From NCBI GenBank assembly GCA_963807355.1, contig CAWEBX010000029.1, positions 1 to 64,000 of the forward strand: 64,000 nt of DNA, in the 5' to 3' direction. This stretch comes from Nitrobacter sp963807355 (GTDB taxonomy: Bacteria > Pseudomonadota > Alphaproteobacteria > Rhizobiales > Xanthobacteraceae). A program made the translations under genes and the position numbers. Below the pieces are notes generated by a model. It searched no databases and was not told the origin of the DNA. It saw only the letters and a program-made list of their open reading frames with translations. This document shows positions 1-10,200 of the stretch, one piece after another (position 1 is the stretch's first letter; each line of letters begins with the position of its first letter).

Positions 1-1995
1 TTCACGCGGGACGAATGCCTGAAAGGCGGCCCCGGCGCGATCGTCCTCAGCCATGCGTTCTGGATGCGCCAGTTCGGCGGCGACGCGCATGCGATCGGCC
101 GCACGGTCCGGCTGAACGGCGCATCCGCGACGATTGTCGGCGTCATGCCCGCGGAATTCGACTTCGGTTCGGTGTTCGCGCCCGGCGTCGCCATCGATGC
201 CTACGTCCCGGCCGTGATGGATACCCTCCGTTCGTGGGGCAACACCCTCGCGGTGATCGGCCGGCTGAAGCCGGGCCTCGACGTGGCGCGTGCGCAGCGC
301 GAAGCCGACGTGCTGTTTCCGCGGCTCCAGGCGGAGCACAAGGAGTGGTGGGGCGATTACACCTCGCACGTGACGTCCCTCAAGGACTCGGTGACGGGCC
401 ATCTGCGGCGGGCGCTGGTCGTGCTCTGGTGTGCGGTCGCGGCAATCATGCTCATCGCGTGCGTCAACCTGTCGAACCTCCTGCTCGCGCGCGCCGCGGC
501 GCGGAGCAAGGAGTTCGCGATGCGCACCGCGCTCGGCGCCACTAGAGGCCGCCTGCTGGCGCAGCTCCTGGTGGAGAGCCTGGTCCTGTCGGCGGGCGGC
601 GCGATACTCGGCGTCGCCGTCGCCTTCGCGATCACGACGTCCCTTGCACACTCGGCGTCGATCGCGCTGCCCCTGCTCGCGGGGGTGCGCGTCGACGGGG
701 CGGCGCTGCTCTGGACGGTTGGCGTCGCCGTCGGCGCCGCGCTGCTGTTCGGGACGGTTCCCGGCCTCAGGCTGGCGTCCGGCAACGTGCAGCAGTCACT
801 GGGCGACGCCGCGCGGGGGACGACCACCGGCCGGCAGCATGAGCGGTTGCGCGCCGTGCTCGTCATCTCCGAGGTAGCGCTGGCATGCGTCCTCCTGATG
901 GGCTCCGGACTGCTGCTCCGCAGCTTCCTGCGCGTGCTCGAGGTCGATCTCGGGTTCCGGCCGGACCAGGCGGCCGTCATCCGTGTCTCCTACGAGGGCA
1001 CGACGCGCGAGCAGGTCTCCGCGGCACTGCGCGGGCAGATTGAACGGGTCGGGGCGATCCCGGGCGTCACGGCGGTCGGGTTCAGCGACATGCTGCCGCT
1101 CGGGCGCAACCGCAGCTGGGGCCTTGCCGCCAAGGGCCGCGCCTACGCGAATGACGACGAGCGGAGCTGCATGATCCGCGTGGTGACGCCCGGGTACGTG
1201 CGCGCCATGGGGATGCAGTTGCGGTCGGGCCGTGACTTCACGTGGCAGGACGGCACGGCAGGACACCTGGCAGTGATCGTCAACGAAGCCGCGGCGAGAA
1301 AGCACTGGGGCTCGCTCGACCCGGTGGGGCGCGTTGCGCTCTTCTCGCCGACCGAGGAAGCGCTCGTCGTCGGAGTCGTCGCCGACGTGCGGCAGCAGAG
1401 CGTGGAGGGGAGCGTCGGATGCGAGATGTTCCAGCCGGTTGCCCAGGCCGGCCCTGAAGGCGCACAGCTCGTCATCCGCAGCGCCCGTCCGCTCGACGCC
1501 TTGACCACGGACGTGATGCGCACGCTTCGGGCCCTCAATCCGGGGCAGCCGGCCGCGGCCCTCGAACCGCTGCAGCACGTCGTGGACCGCTCGGTCTCGT
1601 CCCGACGCTTCTTCGTCGCGCTCGTCGGATCCTTCGCGGCGCTCGGGCTGCTGCTGGCCTCGCTCGGCATCTACGGCGTGATCTCGTACGGAGTCACCCG
1701 GCAGCGGCAGGAGATCGGGATCCGGATGGCCCTCGGCGCCAGTGCCGCCCGTGTTCGGCGCGGGATCATCGGCCAGTCGCTCCGGCTCGTGGTGCCCGGG
1801 CTCGTCCTCGGTGCGCTGGGCTCGCTCGTCGCCGCGCGCTCGCTCGCGGCGCTCCTCTTCCGCACGGCGCCGACCGACGCGGTCACGTTCGGCGGGATCG
1901 TCCTGCTGCTCGGCGCGGTGTCGCTGGCGGCGGGCTACATCCCGGCACGCCGCGCGTCGAGCATCGAACCGGTGATCGCGCTCCGCGACGAGTGA
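1..1995 (+). CDS. MacB/FtsX-type ABC transporter permease, ADOP-like (5' end outside window)
   Basis: Inner-membrane permease of the acidobacterial duplicated orphan permease type. The frame is open from base 1, so the true start lies upstream; 664 residues are visible. Two periplasmic-core plus FtsX units can be seen: the first membrane block (about residues 137-260) ends in the signature EFAMRTALGATRGRL, and the second, near the C-terminus, carries EIGIRMALGASAARV. The duplicated signature is the main evidence for the family. Members act with a MacB-like ATPase, or stand alone, in export or envelope functions; the substrate cannot be read from sequence. No ATPase gene follows within the window. 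The protein ends ALRDE before TGA, as is usual for the family. Confidence 0.9.
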   Translation, partial: FTRDECLKGGPGAIVLSHAFWMRQFGGDAHAIGRTVRLNGASATIVGVMPAEFDFGSVFAPGVAIDAYVPAVMDTLRSWGNTLAVIGRLKPGLDVARAQREADVLFPRLQAEHKEWWGDYTSHVTSLKDSVTGHLRRALVVLWCAVAAIMLIACVNLSNLLLARAAARSKEFAMRTALGATRGRLLAQLLVESLVLSAGGAILGVAVAFAITTSLAHSASIALPLLAGVRVDGAALLWTVGVAVGAALLFGTVPGLRLASGNVQQSLGDAARGTTTGRQHERLRAVLVISEVALACVLLMGSGLLLRSFLRVLEVDLGFRPDQAAVIRVSYEGTTREQVSAALRGQIERVGAIPGVTAVGFSDMLPLGRNRSWGLAAKGRAYANDDERSCMIRVVTPGYVRAMGMQLRSGRDFTWQDGTAGHLAVIVNEAAARKHWGSLDPVGRVALFSPTEEALVVGVVADVRQQSVEGSVGCEMFQPVAQAGPEGAQLVIRSARPLDALTTDVMRTLRALNPGQPAAALEPLQHVVDRSVSSRRFFVALVGSFAALGLLLASLGIYGVISYGVTRQRQEIGIRMALGASAARVRRGIIGQSLRLVVPGLVLGALGSLVAARSLAALLFRTAPTDAVTFGGIVLLLGAVSLAAGYIPARRASSIEPVIALRDE

Positions 1996-2071
1996 GTGCG
2001 TGACACGATGGCGACGGAGCGAACGTGGCGCGGTACGCCTCACCGCTCGGAGAGGCAGGGAACGGACGTGC

Positions 2072-3290
2072 TCACCTGGCTTGGACGCCCAGAGCGGCAG
2101 CCAGCGCTTCGAGGCTGAAAGGCTTCGGCAGCAGCTCGAACTCGCCGTCCTTCATGTCGGCGAGGGCCTCGACGTAGCCGGTCGTCAGCAGGATCAGGAG
2201 GCCGGGGTGACGCTGCCGGAGCTCCCGTGCGAGCTGCAGGCCGCTCATCCCGCCCGGCATCATGACATCGGACAGCACCACGTCGGCAGGACGCGAGGCC
2301 AGGGCGTCCATCGCCGCTTCCGCACTGGAGACGTGCGTGACCGAAAACCCGAGGCTGTTCAACAACTCCCGGGTCAGTGCCGAGACCTCCTTGTCGTCTT
2401 CGACGAGGAGCACGTGGCCGCGCCGTTCGGCGTCGGTCCGCGCCGGCGGGATGCGGGCCTCCGTGCTTCCGGTCCCGGCGCGCTCCGCTTCACGCCTGGA
2501 ACGCGGCAGGGGAATCGTGACAATCGTTCCAGCGCCCGGTTCGCTGTCGATCGTGACACGGCCGCCTGACTGGTTCGCGAAGCCATACACCTGCGGCAGG
2601 CCAAGGCCGGAACCCTTGCTGATGTCCTTGGTCGTGAAGAATGGTTCGAACGCGCGGGCGAGCACGTCGAGCGGCATGCCGCAGCCTGTGTCGGCGACCG
2701 ACAGCCTCACGAAATCCGCCGGCGCGCCATGTGGCCCTTCCGCCTGGATGTTCGTCGCGCTGACCGCGATCACGCCGCCGCCGGGCATGGCGTCGCGCGC
2801 ATTGACGCACAGGTTGAGCATCGCGAGCTCCAGCTCGCCCGCGTCGATCTCGACCGGCCAGAGGCCGTCCCCGAACGTCATCTCGACGTCGATGTGACCG
2901 CCGAGCGCGCTGTCCAGCATGGAGCGCACCCCTCCCGGTTCATGAAGAGCGGCAGATCCTCGCGGTAGGTAGCCTCGCCGGCCATCGCGGCATCAACGAG
3001 CGGGCTGATGTCGGGCCAGATCTCGGACCAGATGTCGTGGAAGCGGCTGCCGAGTGCCCTGGGGTGCTTCGCTCCCAGAATCTCGGCGTAAGAGTCGTTG
3101 TAGAGAAAGCCGAGATCGGATCCCCACGCCACGAACATCGGAAACCTGGAGTGCAGGAGCAGTGCGACGACCGTTCGCAGCGTGAGGGGCCACGTCTCAG
3201 GTGTGCCGAGCGGAGATGTGGACCAATCGTGCGCGCGCATCAGCGCACCCACGCACCACCGCCGTCGAGGAAAGTGAGACCCTGAGGCAT
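2072..3290 (-). pseudogene. PAS hybrid sensor histidine kinase with the central region missing
   Basis: The N-terminal part is a PAS sensor domain (MGALMRAHDWSTSPLG onward) and the C-terminal part is a HATPase_c domain (N box LNLCVNARDAMPGGG, G boxes VADTGCGMP and GSGLGLPQVYG) followed by a receiver domain with acceptor Asp in VLSDVMMPGG. Between them, near 2930, the PAS stops at DLPLFMNR and the sequence resumes in another frame just before the ATPase at RSMLDSALGGH. The rest of the PAS and the whole dimerisation/phosphoacceptor helix (H box) are absent. A second frame change near 3253 separates the likely start MPQGLTFLDGGG (ATG at 3290) from the PAS. As written it cannot autophosphorylate. 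This could be a real deletion or an assembly collapse. Confidence 0.75.
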
Positions 3291-3808
3291 TGCCACTACG
3301 CAGAGGACCAGCTGAGAGGGGTCGCCGCCTTCGCACCGCGGCGCTTGGACGGCCTCCTGCCGCACGCGAGGGGGATAGATTCGGATGCACCGGGTGCTGC
3401 ATCAACTCGCCCCAGCGTCGCCGTGGCTGAGCACGAAACGTACCGTTGCGGGGTGAGGCTGACGCCGATCAGATGAGCTGGTTTTCTAGGCAGGCGGTCC
3501 GGGTGGAAGGACGGAACCAGAACGCTCCTCCCGGCAACTACACGTCGCGGGAGGAGTGTTCAGGCCAGGCGAACGAAAGGGGAGCCGTTCGTTCGCCTTT
3601 GAGATTGGCGGCGCGGGGCGGGCGCCTCACGGTGGGACCGTGCCTGCGGACGGACTGTCCTGCCAACAGCCCGCCCGCTGCACTGGTGCGGAGGCCGCCA
3701 CGGTTGTCCGTGTCGTCGCCACCGCGTCTGCGCACCCTGGCTGCGGGCGCGCCCATCGCGAACATCCGTAACCGACCGAGCGCCGTCTCGAGCAGGTTCC
3801 GGCCGCCG
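3291..3808. other. Intergenic stretch without a recognisable gene
   Basis: Open frames here give only Arg/Pro/Ala-rich translations of the high-G+C shadow type. The only structure seen is the hairpin at 3568-3597. It lies between the kinase start and the PilZ gene end, so it may hold the kinase promoter; no convincing -35/-10 pair was found. Confidence 0.5.
3568..3600. terminator. Perfect 10-bp stem-loop with short T run
   Basis: GGCGAACGAA (3568-3577) pairs perfectly with TTCGTTCGCC (3588-3597) around a 10-base loop and is followed by TTT on the plus strand. It resembles a weak intrinsic terminator. Genes on both sides are on the minus strand, so it may simply be a stable hairpin. Confidence 0.4.
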
Positions 3809-4214
3809 CTATCGCGCGTCCAGAAGCGGCTTCGGCCGGTCCAACGCCAGCTCCGGATACGCTCCGCGCGCGCGCCACCGCGGCGAGCCGGCTGAACCAG
3901 TAGCCGTCGATGCTCGCCCCGAATGCCGTCCCACCACTGCGCGCCACGAGCCGCACGACGCGTCCGACGCAGGTGATGTCGGCTCTCGACCCGACGCTCT
4001 CGGCCACACCGAGCACCAGCTCGATGTCGTCGAGCGGCCCCGGTAACGGCCCGATCGCCTCGACGAGCACGCCCGAGGCGCTCACGTCCACCGTTCGCGC
4101 GTGCTGCCACGCCGTCGTCCCCACCCGCCGGAACCGGGTCGGCAGGCTCAGCGGATACCGCTGCGCCCTGGGCGCGTGAGGTGGCGGCGGCTCGTACACA
4201 TCTGCGCCGCACAT
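3809..4214 (-). CDS. PilZ-domain protein
   Basis: Small cytoplasmic protein of about 134 residues. The N-terminal half matches PilZ: RAQRYPLSLPTRFRR followed by TVDVSASGVLVEA, then an alternating beta-strand pattern (ITCVGRVVRLVARSGGTAFGASI). PilZ domains often bind cyclic di-GMP through RxxxR and D/NxSxxG; here the second is DVSASG, and an Arg-rich stretch stands in the expected place for the first. After YWFSRLAAVARAR the frame degenerates, while another frame continues AYPELALDRPKPLLDAR and stop, typical of the family's C-terminus, so a single-base error near 3860 is likely. It stands alone between two signalling systems. Confidence 0.65.
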
Positions 4215-4343
4215 TCGCGCGGCCGACTCTCGACCGTGCGACGTGGGGAGTGAAGGCAGTATGCCGGGTCGATCCTGCTGCCCACAATGGGAAGAAGGTC
4301 CGGCAGGCGGGAGCCGTCGGTACCAGGACCGGAGTAGCTGCGC

Positions 4344-5012
4344 TTACGCCGGCGGGCGCGTGATTCCGTGCGTCATCGCGTAGAGCGCCAGCTCGAGACG
4401 GCTCGACACGCCGAGCTTGTCGAAAATCGCGGAGAGGTGGTTCTTGACCGTTTGGGGACTCACCCCGAATTCCGCCGCGATCTCCTTGTTGCTCGCGCCA
4501 TCGACGACGGCCAGCACGATGTCGCGCTCTCGCGCCGTCAGCAGCGAACGAACGCGGTCAGTGCTCGCCGGCGTCGGCTGCCGCACGCTCGAGACCAGGT
4601 CGGCCACGGTGTCTCGCCCGAGCCAGTACTCGCCGGCGAGCACTCGCTCGATGCACTTGTAGAGCAGCGGCGTGGCCGCGTCCTTGAGCAGCACGCCGCG
4701 CACGCCGAGGTGCACGGCCTCGAGAATCTGGTCGCGCTCGATCGCCGCCGTCAGCAGCACGACGCGGGTCGGCCCGGGCGCCGCCGCGAGCTCGCCGAGC
4801 ACGCGGAGGCCATCGAGCCCCTGCATCTGGAGGTCGAGCAGCAGCACGTCGGGTTGGAGGCCTCGCACGAGGCGCACGGCGGTCTCGCCGTCTGGCGCTT
4901 CGCCTACGAGGGCGAACCGTGCTTCGATCTCGATCAGGCGCCGCAATCCTTCCCGGAAGATCGGATGGTCGTCGGCAATCACGAGACGGATAGGAGCGGC
5001 CTCACGCGACAT
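4344..5012 (-). CDS. NarL/FixJ-family response regulator (REC-LuxR HTH)
   Basis: 222-residue DNA-binding response regulator. Receiver domain: acidic pocket in RLVIADDHPIFREGL, phosphoacceptor Asp in DVLLLDLQMQGLDG, conserved Lys in VLLKDAA. Output domain: LuxR-type helix-turn-helix LTARERDIVLAVVDGASNKE and the recognition helix region VSPQTVKNHLSAIFDKLGV. The start ATG (5010-5012) overlaps the TGA of the upstream kinase gene (5002-5004), so the two are translationally coupled and form a cognate pair. An apparent in-frame fusion to the kinase is explained by a one-base deletion near 5075. Target genes are unknown. Confidence 0.9.
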   Translation of the reverse strand: MSREAAPIRLVIADDHPIFREGLRRLIEIEARFALVGEAPDGETAVRLVRGLQPDVLLLDLQMQGLDGLRVLGELAAAPGPTRVVLLTAAIERDQILEAVHLGVRGVLLKDAATPLLYKCIERVLAGEYWLGRDTVADLVSSVRQPTPASTDRVRSLLTARERDIVLAVVDGASNKEIAAEFGVSPQTVKNHLSAIFDKLGVSSRLELALYAMTHGITRPPA

Positions 5013-6715
5013 GGGCGTCTCGCGGAATGACGACGTCGAGCCGGGCGCCGAGGCCCGGCTCGGACGTGATCCGAGGGTGCCGCCGAGCGCGCGGACCCGC
5101 TCTTTCAGCACGAGCGGCCCGGCCCGCCGCTCGTCCAGCTCGGCGAGTGAGCAGCGGCCCTCGAACTCGAACCCGCGCCCGTCGTCGTTGACGAAGAGCG
5201 ACCAGGCCTCGGACGAGGTCGCGAGCCTGACGACGACCTTCCGCGCTCCGCTGTGCTTCCGAACGTTCACGAGCGCCTCCTGCAGCACGCGCAACAGCTC
5301 ACGCGACACCTCCCGGGGCAATTCTGGATCCGGCAGATCCGAAAAGAACGTCGCGTCGATCCCCGTGTCACGACGAAACCGGTCCACGAGATCGGTCATG
5401 TGGCCGACCACGTGGCGCGGGTCGACGTCGGTCGCCCGCAGGTGCTCCATCAGGTCGCGCACGTTCAAGACTTCGCCGCGAAGGACGGTCTGCACGCGCT
5501 CGAGGGCCGGCGCCTGTGCGGGCGACGTTTCCTCGATCCGGCGCCGAACGGCCTCGAGCTGCATGTCGAGGCCGGCGAGGGTCTGGATCACCCCGTCGTG
5601 CAGGTCGCGCGCGACACGCGCGCGCTCGATGGCGCCCGCCTGCTGCCGCAGCTTCCCGGCCAGGTACGTGCGGTGGAAGGCGGGAGATGCCTGACGGACC
5701 GCGTGGTGAAGGAAGGCCGCCGCCTGCAGCCGGCGCTGACCCGGGATGGGATCGACCACGAGGACCTGGCCGCTCCAGGGTCCTTCGAGGATTGCGGCCC
5801 CCACAATCGCCGTCCACGCGAGCCCGTTGAGGGCGTTGCCGTCCACGTCCGACGTCGAGACGGAACGGGAGGGCCAGCACTGCCAGCGCGCCCGGCCCGG
5901 CGCGCCCCACCCGCGCCGCTGCGCGATGAACGCATCGGCGCGGCCCGGCGTGTCGAGCCGCCACCGGCCGGCGTCCTGCGCGGTCACCGGCGTGACGCGC
6001 GCCTCGGCCCCCGCGTCGGTCGCCACGCGCTCGCAGAGCACGGTCCGGGCGCTCGCCGCGTCGGTGAGCGTCACGACGAAGCGCGACGCGCGGAAGTGCG
6101 AGAGCAGCGCTTCCGCCGCGCGGCCGACCGACTCGCCGAAAGTCGCCGTGCTGTGCCGCGGCCACGAGCGCGGCAACCGTCGCCGCCTCCGATCGCAGGC
6201 GCCGCTGTTCCTCGGTCAGCGATCCGATGAACAGCGCCAGCGCAAAGAGGACGGGCGCGCGCAGGAGAATGGCCGTCCACCCGAAGACGCCTGGCAGGAG
6301 CGCCAGGCCGTTCCAGAGCAGCAGCCCCTGGACCGTCAGGAGCACGCACCGCCATGACGGCGCCGCGCATCGTCTCGTTGAATCCCCACCTGTAGGCCGC
6401 CGAGATGATGACGAACAGGAAGAAGCCGAAGAAGATGAACGGCTGCCCCTGCATGCCGCCGGTGGCGAGCACGGCCCAGACGAGGTCGACCAGATAGACG
6501 CGGCGCGCGGCCGGTCCGAGCCGCCGCGGCGCACGGAACGCGAGGGTGAGAACGAGAAGGCTGAAGCTGCCGTACAGGGCGAGCAGCGGGGGCAGGGCGC
6601 GGGGCAGGGGACCAGGCCCCACCCATGCGAGAGCCACGGAGGCGGCCGCGAATGCGACGCGCCCGAGGGCGAGCACGCGCTCGGTGTGGAGCAGCTCAGA
6701 GGCGCCGGCGGCCAT
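5002..6715 (-). CDS. Membrane sensor histidine kinase, NarX/DesK type (HisKA_3), three frameshifts
   Basis: Sensor partner of the regulator at 4344-5012. The N-terminal part has several hydrophobic segments (LVLTLAFRA, LVDLVWAVLATGGM, FIFFGFFLFVIIS, VLFALALFIGSL), a middle GAF-like region follows, then a HisKA_3 helix with phosphoacceptor His in RVARDLHDGVIQTLAGL and a HATPase domain (LVNVRKHSGA, NDDGRGFEF). The coding frame changes near 6345 and near 6165 (each consistent with one inserted base) and near 5075 (one deleted base). With these corrected the product is about 570 residues and ends GLGARLDVVIPRDAHVA, with its TGA overlapping the regulator start. I chose the Met at 6715 because it precedes the first amphipathic/hydrophobic stretch; 6787 is an alternative. 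Confidence 0.8.
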
Positions 6716-7247
6716 CCGCGCTGGAGAGGAGCCGGGCACGGCCGCGAGAATACACCGGGCGGGCCCGTGTCGAAGCGCGACGGCCAACAGACGAGCTGGG
6801 TCGCCGTCGTTTCCAGACGGATCGCAGCGCGGGACTTAGGCTGGACCCTGGTCCGGTGCGTCGGAGCCGCGGGGACACGCACCCTCGTCGCGTCGCTCGT
6901 CATCGAAGCGGCTCGTGGACGGCGTGGCAGGCGGTACGGCGCGCCGACCCGGTTGACGACGGTCCGGTTTCGGACGAAGCGTGACGTAGCCGCCCGAGAC
7001 GATCGCGAATCGATTCTGGTGGCAAGAACCTGGCACAGGAGAGACCTCCGCCTTCGGGGAGCTTGGGAGCCGAAGACGAGCAACGCTGGATTGACCGGAC
7101 GATCAGCATCCGGCCCTCGAGTCATTGCTCGTCTTCGGTGAGACGGAGACATACGCCACGCATCGACCGCGCTCAATAGCACGAACGGTATATTCGCGGG
7201 CCTAGGCGTGGGACTTTGGTACTGGTACCGGCGTCAGTCGCGAGGAC
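6716..7247. other. Intergenic stretch without a gene; long inverted repeat near 7070-7138
   Basis: No frame here resembles a known protein; translations are Arg/Ser-rich shadows. It separates the kinase start from the end of the beta-helix gene, both on the minus strand. The inverted repeat described separately is the only clear structure. Confidence 0.45.
7070..7138. repeat. 14-bp inverted repeat with 41-base spacer
   Basis: CCGAAGACGAGCAA at 7070-7083 is the exact reverse complement of TTGCTCGTCTTCGG at 7125-7138. It lies 110 bases downstream of the stop of the beta-helix gene (7248-10328, minus strand), so it could be a transcript-end stem-loop, although no T run follows. It could also be the remnant ends of a short inserted element. 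Confidence 0.5.
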
Positions 7248-10200
7248 CTAACGCATCCGCACCGCGTACAACGACCGGTGGCTGAGGATGTACAGCGTCT
7301 TCAGATCGCGGCCCCCGACGAGCAGCCCGGTCGGCCGCTCGGGAACGTCAATCCGTCCGATCGGCTCGCCGGATGGCCGGTAGACGAACACCTGTCCGTT
7401 GGCGACGTACACGTTCCCTTCGCTGTCGGCGATGGCGCTCTCGCCGCCTCGTTCGGCGAACGGCGCGAGATCACCGAGCGCCCCGTCGGCGCGCACCACG
7501 GCGCTGTAGGTACGGTTCTCGGCGCCGCTCGTCACGTAGACGCGCTGTCCAGGGCGCGCCGGGATCAGGCTGCGCGCATCGAGCGCGTGCGACCATCGCC
7601 AGCCCGTCTCGTCCATGCCGGGATACGAGCCGTCGGGTCCCTGCGCGAACACCCGACCGGCGGGCAGGAGCGTGCTGCCGTCAGGAGAGACGTACGCCTG
7701 CGGCACAGCGGTCGCCGCCTCCTTCGCGAACATCTGAGCATGCGTCTCGTACTCGTAGGTCTCGAGATCGAGATGGTTCCTGAACTGACCGTCTGCCCAG
7801 AACGTTCCCGGGATCAGGAACGTCGCCGCCGACGCGGAGGGACGCGGCTCGGCGTGCAGCACCGTGAGCTCGTCGCGCGGACCGTCAGGCCGCAACGCGA
7901 GGACGGTGCCCGCCGGGCCGGCTGACGACAGCACGATCAAGTTGCCGGACCGATCGAAGGCGAGGTTGACCGCGTCCACGGGCGCGTCGCGCACGACCTT
8001 CAGTCCGGTCTCGCCCGACCACGAGAAGATCCGCTGCTGGTGGCGGTCGACGAAGAAGAGCCTGCCGCTCGGGTCCACCGCGGCGCCCGAGATGGAGTGG
8101 AATCCGCTCACGAGCTTCTCGACCTGCGCGCCGGAAGCGAGCACGGCCGAGGCCGATGACGCGTCGGTCGCAGGCGCAGCCTCGTCCACGTCCAGCACCG
8201 CGAGGTTCCGCTCGCGTACCTGCCTCCCGCGCGTCACGTCCTCGAGCGCGTTGTCGTACGCGAACTTGCCGGCGCGCAGCACCGTGCCGCAGCCGCTCGC
8301 GTCGCATGTGGCGTAGCCGTGCTCCGCGTTCACGTAGACGTTGCGGAAGCGGATCCCGCTCGACGAGTACACGCGGACTGCCGCCGGGGATGGCGCGTAG
8401 CTGCGGGTCACGCGGTACGCGTGGTAATTGGCAATGGTGATGTTCTTCGAGTCGCTCACTTCGAGGGCCACGGCCTCCGTGCTGGTGGACGCTTCCTCTT
8501 CCGTCTGCGGTCCGTAGAATTCCCAGTTCTCGACGTGATCGAGCGCGATCTCTGCGAACAGGTGGTGCTCGGCCGACAGTTCGTACACGCGTCCCGGCGT
8601 GGTGGTGTCCGACACGTAGAACCCCGACTGGGCGTACGTGTTCGGGCTCCAGATGTTGTGAAAGGTCCCTCCGCCCCCGCGCGTGACCCAGATGCTCGGG
8701 TGCTGCGCTCCCCAGCGGCCGCGCCCCCCTTCCGGCCCCGGCGTCGCGGCGCCAAACAGCGTCGCGCTCACGGCCGGCGGGAAGAACGTGCCCGCGAACC
8801 CGTGGATCTGAATGTCGTCGAGGAGCGAGCTCTCTCCTGCCATCCACAGCACACCCGCGGCGCGCGGGTTGGTCGCGCCGGTGAAAATGCCGAGCCCGCT
8901 CACGATGTTCGTGCCACCGCACGGCGTTTCGAGCAGGGCCTTCGGCGGTCCCACGCCCTCGAATGCCGGAGTGCGGTCGGGGAGATCCAGTTGGGTCGTG
9001 TTCGGATGCAGGCCAATCAAGATCGTATCGGGCCTCAGCCGGAGCGTGTCGCGGACGATGTAGAAGCCGGATGGGAAGTAGAGGACGCGGTGCGCGTCGA
9101 TGGCTGCCTGGAGCGCGCGCGTGTCGTCGGCCTGTCCATCGCCCGTCACGCCGACCGAATGCACGTTCACCCATTGCTCGGCGGGCGGGAGGGCGCGGAT
9201 CGCGGGTGGAAGCGGCGGACGCGGCGCGGCCAGCGGGACCGCGTCGTAGCGCGTGTCGATATCCCCCGTGCTGTCACGGCCGCGCACGAGCAGGCCGTGA
9301 TGAAGGCTCCTGACCGTGTACGCGGGCGCCGGGGCGCCGTGAGTCGTTCCGGTCTCTCGATAGATTGCGAACACCGGTACGTTGCTGCAGATCGCGTCCG
9401 CGACGCCGATCTGCGTCGTGGGGTTCCGCTCGTTGCCGATCACGAGCGCCGCCGTCGAGACGTTTTCGAAACGCGCGTCCTTCAGCCAGAGCTGATCCGA
9501 GTACTCAGGATCGATGCTGATCGCGACCGGAACGTTCCGGAACGTCGTGCGGACGACGGTCAGTCCGACGAGGTGTTCGCGAACCGCCGCCTCCCGTTGC
9601 CCGTCGAAGGTCGAGTCCACGAGGGTGTACGGCCAGAAAGGCGACGTGTTCGTGGTCAGGATGCCGTACCGGCCTCCGTAGAACCGCAGGTCCTGCCCGA
9701 CGTTGCCGACCTCGGCGATCGCCGCGAGCCCCGACCCGGTATGGAAGTCGATGTGGCTCAGGACGCCGTGCTGTGCGACGTGAGACCGGATCGCGACCGC
9801 GGCAGGGTTGCCGTCGCCGATCTCGAAGTCGATGTTCATCATCGACGAGTAGAACGTGCTCTGGTTCGCGTCGGGAATCTCGTCGTTCGGAGGCACGATG
9901 CCGGGAGGCGGGAACGGCACGCGCGCCGGCGGGGCTTGGCCAGCGCGCCCGGGACCGGCGTGCGTCAAGAGCACCATCAGGCCGATGCCCTTCTGGAACC
10001 CTGGCGTTCGCTCTGGCAGGACGAGCACGGGACGCGTCGGGCCATAGCCGATGACGCGCACCCCGCGCCACACGAACAGCGTCCGCGTGATCCGGTACCG
10101 TCCCGAGGGCATGAAGACGATGCCGCCGTTCGGATTCGCGCCCGCACGGTCGAGGGCCGCCTGCACGACCGCGGTGTGGTCCCCGGCGGCAATAGCGGCC

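Noticed and set aside
4344..6176. A single 610-residue fused sensor kinase-response regulator
   Set aside because: The kinase end and overlapping regulator start are visible in the neighbouring frame; a one-base deletion near 5075 makes the fusion.
5368..7182. 604-codon minus frame through the kinase region
   Set aside because: Only its short middle part (about 6345-6165) carries sensible membrane sequence; that part belongs to the kinase gene after frameshift correction. The rest is shadow.
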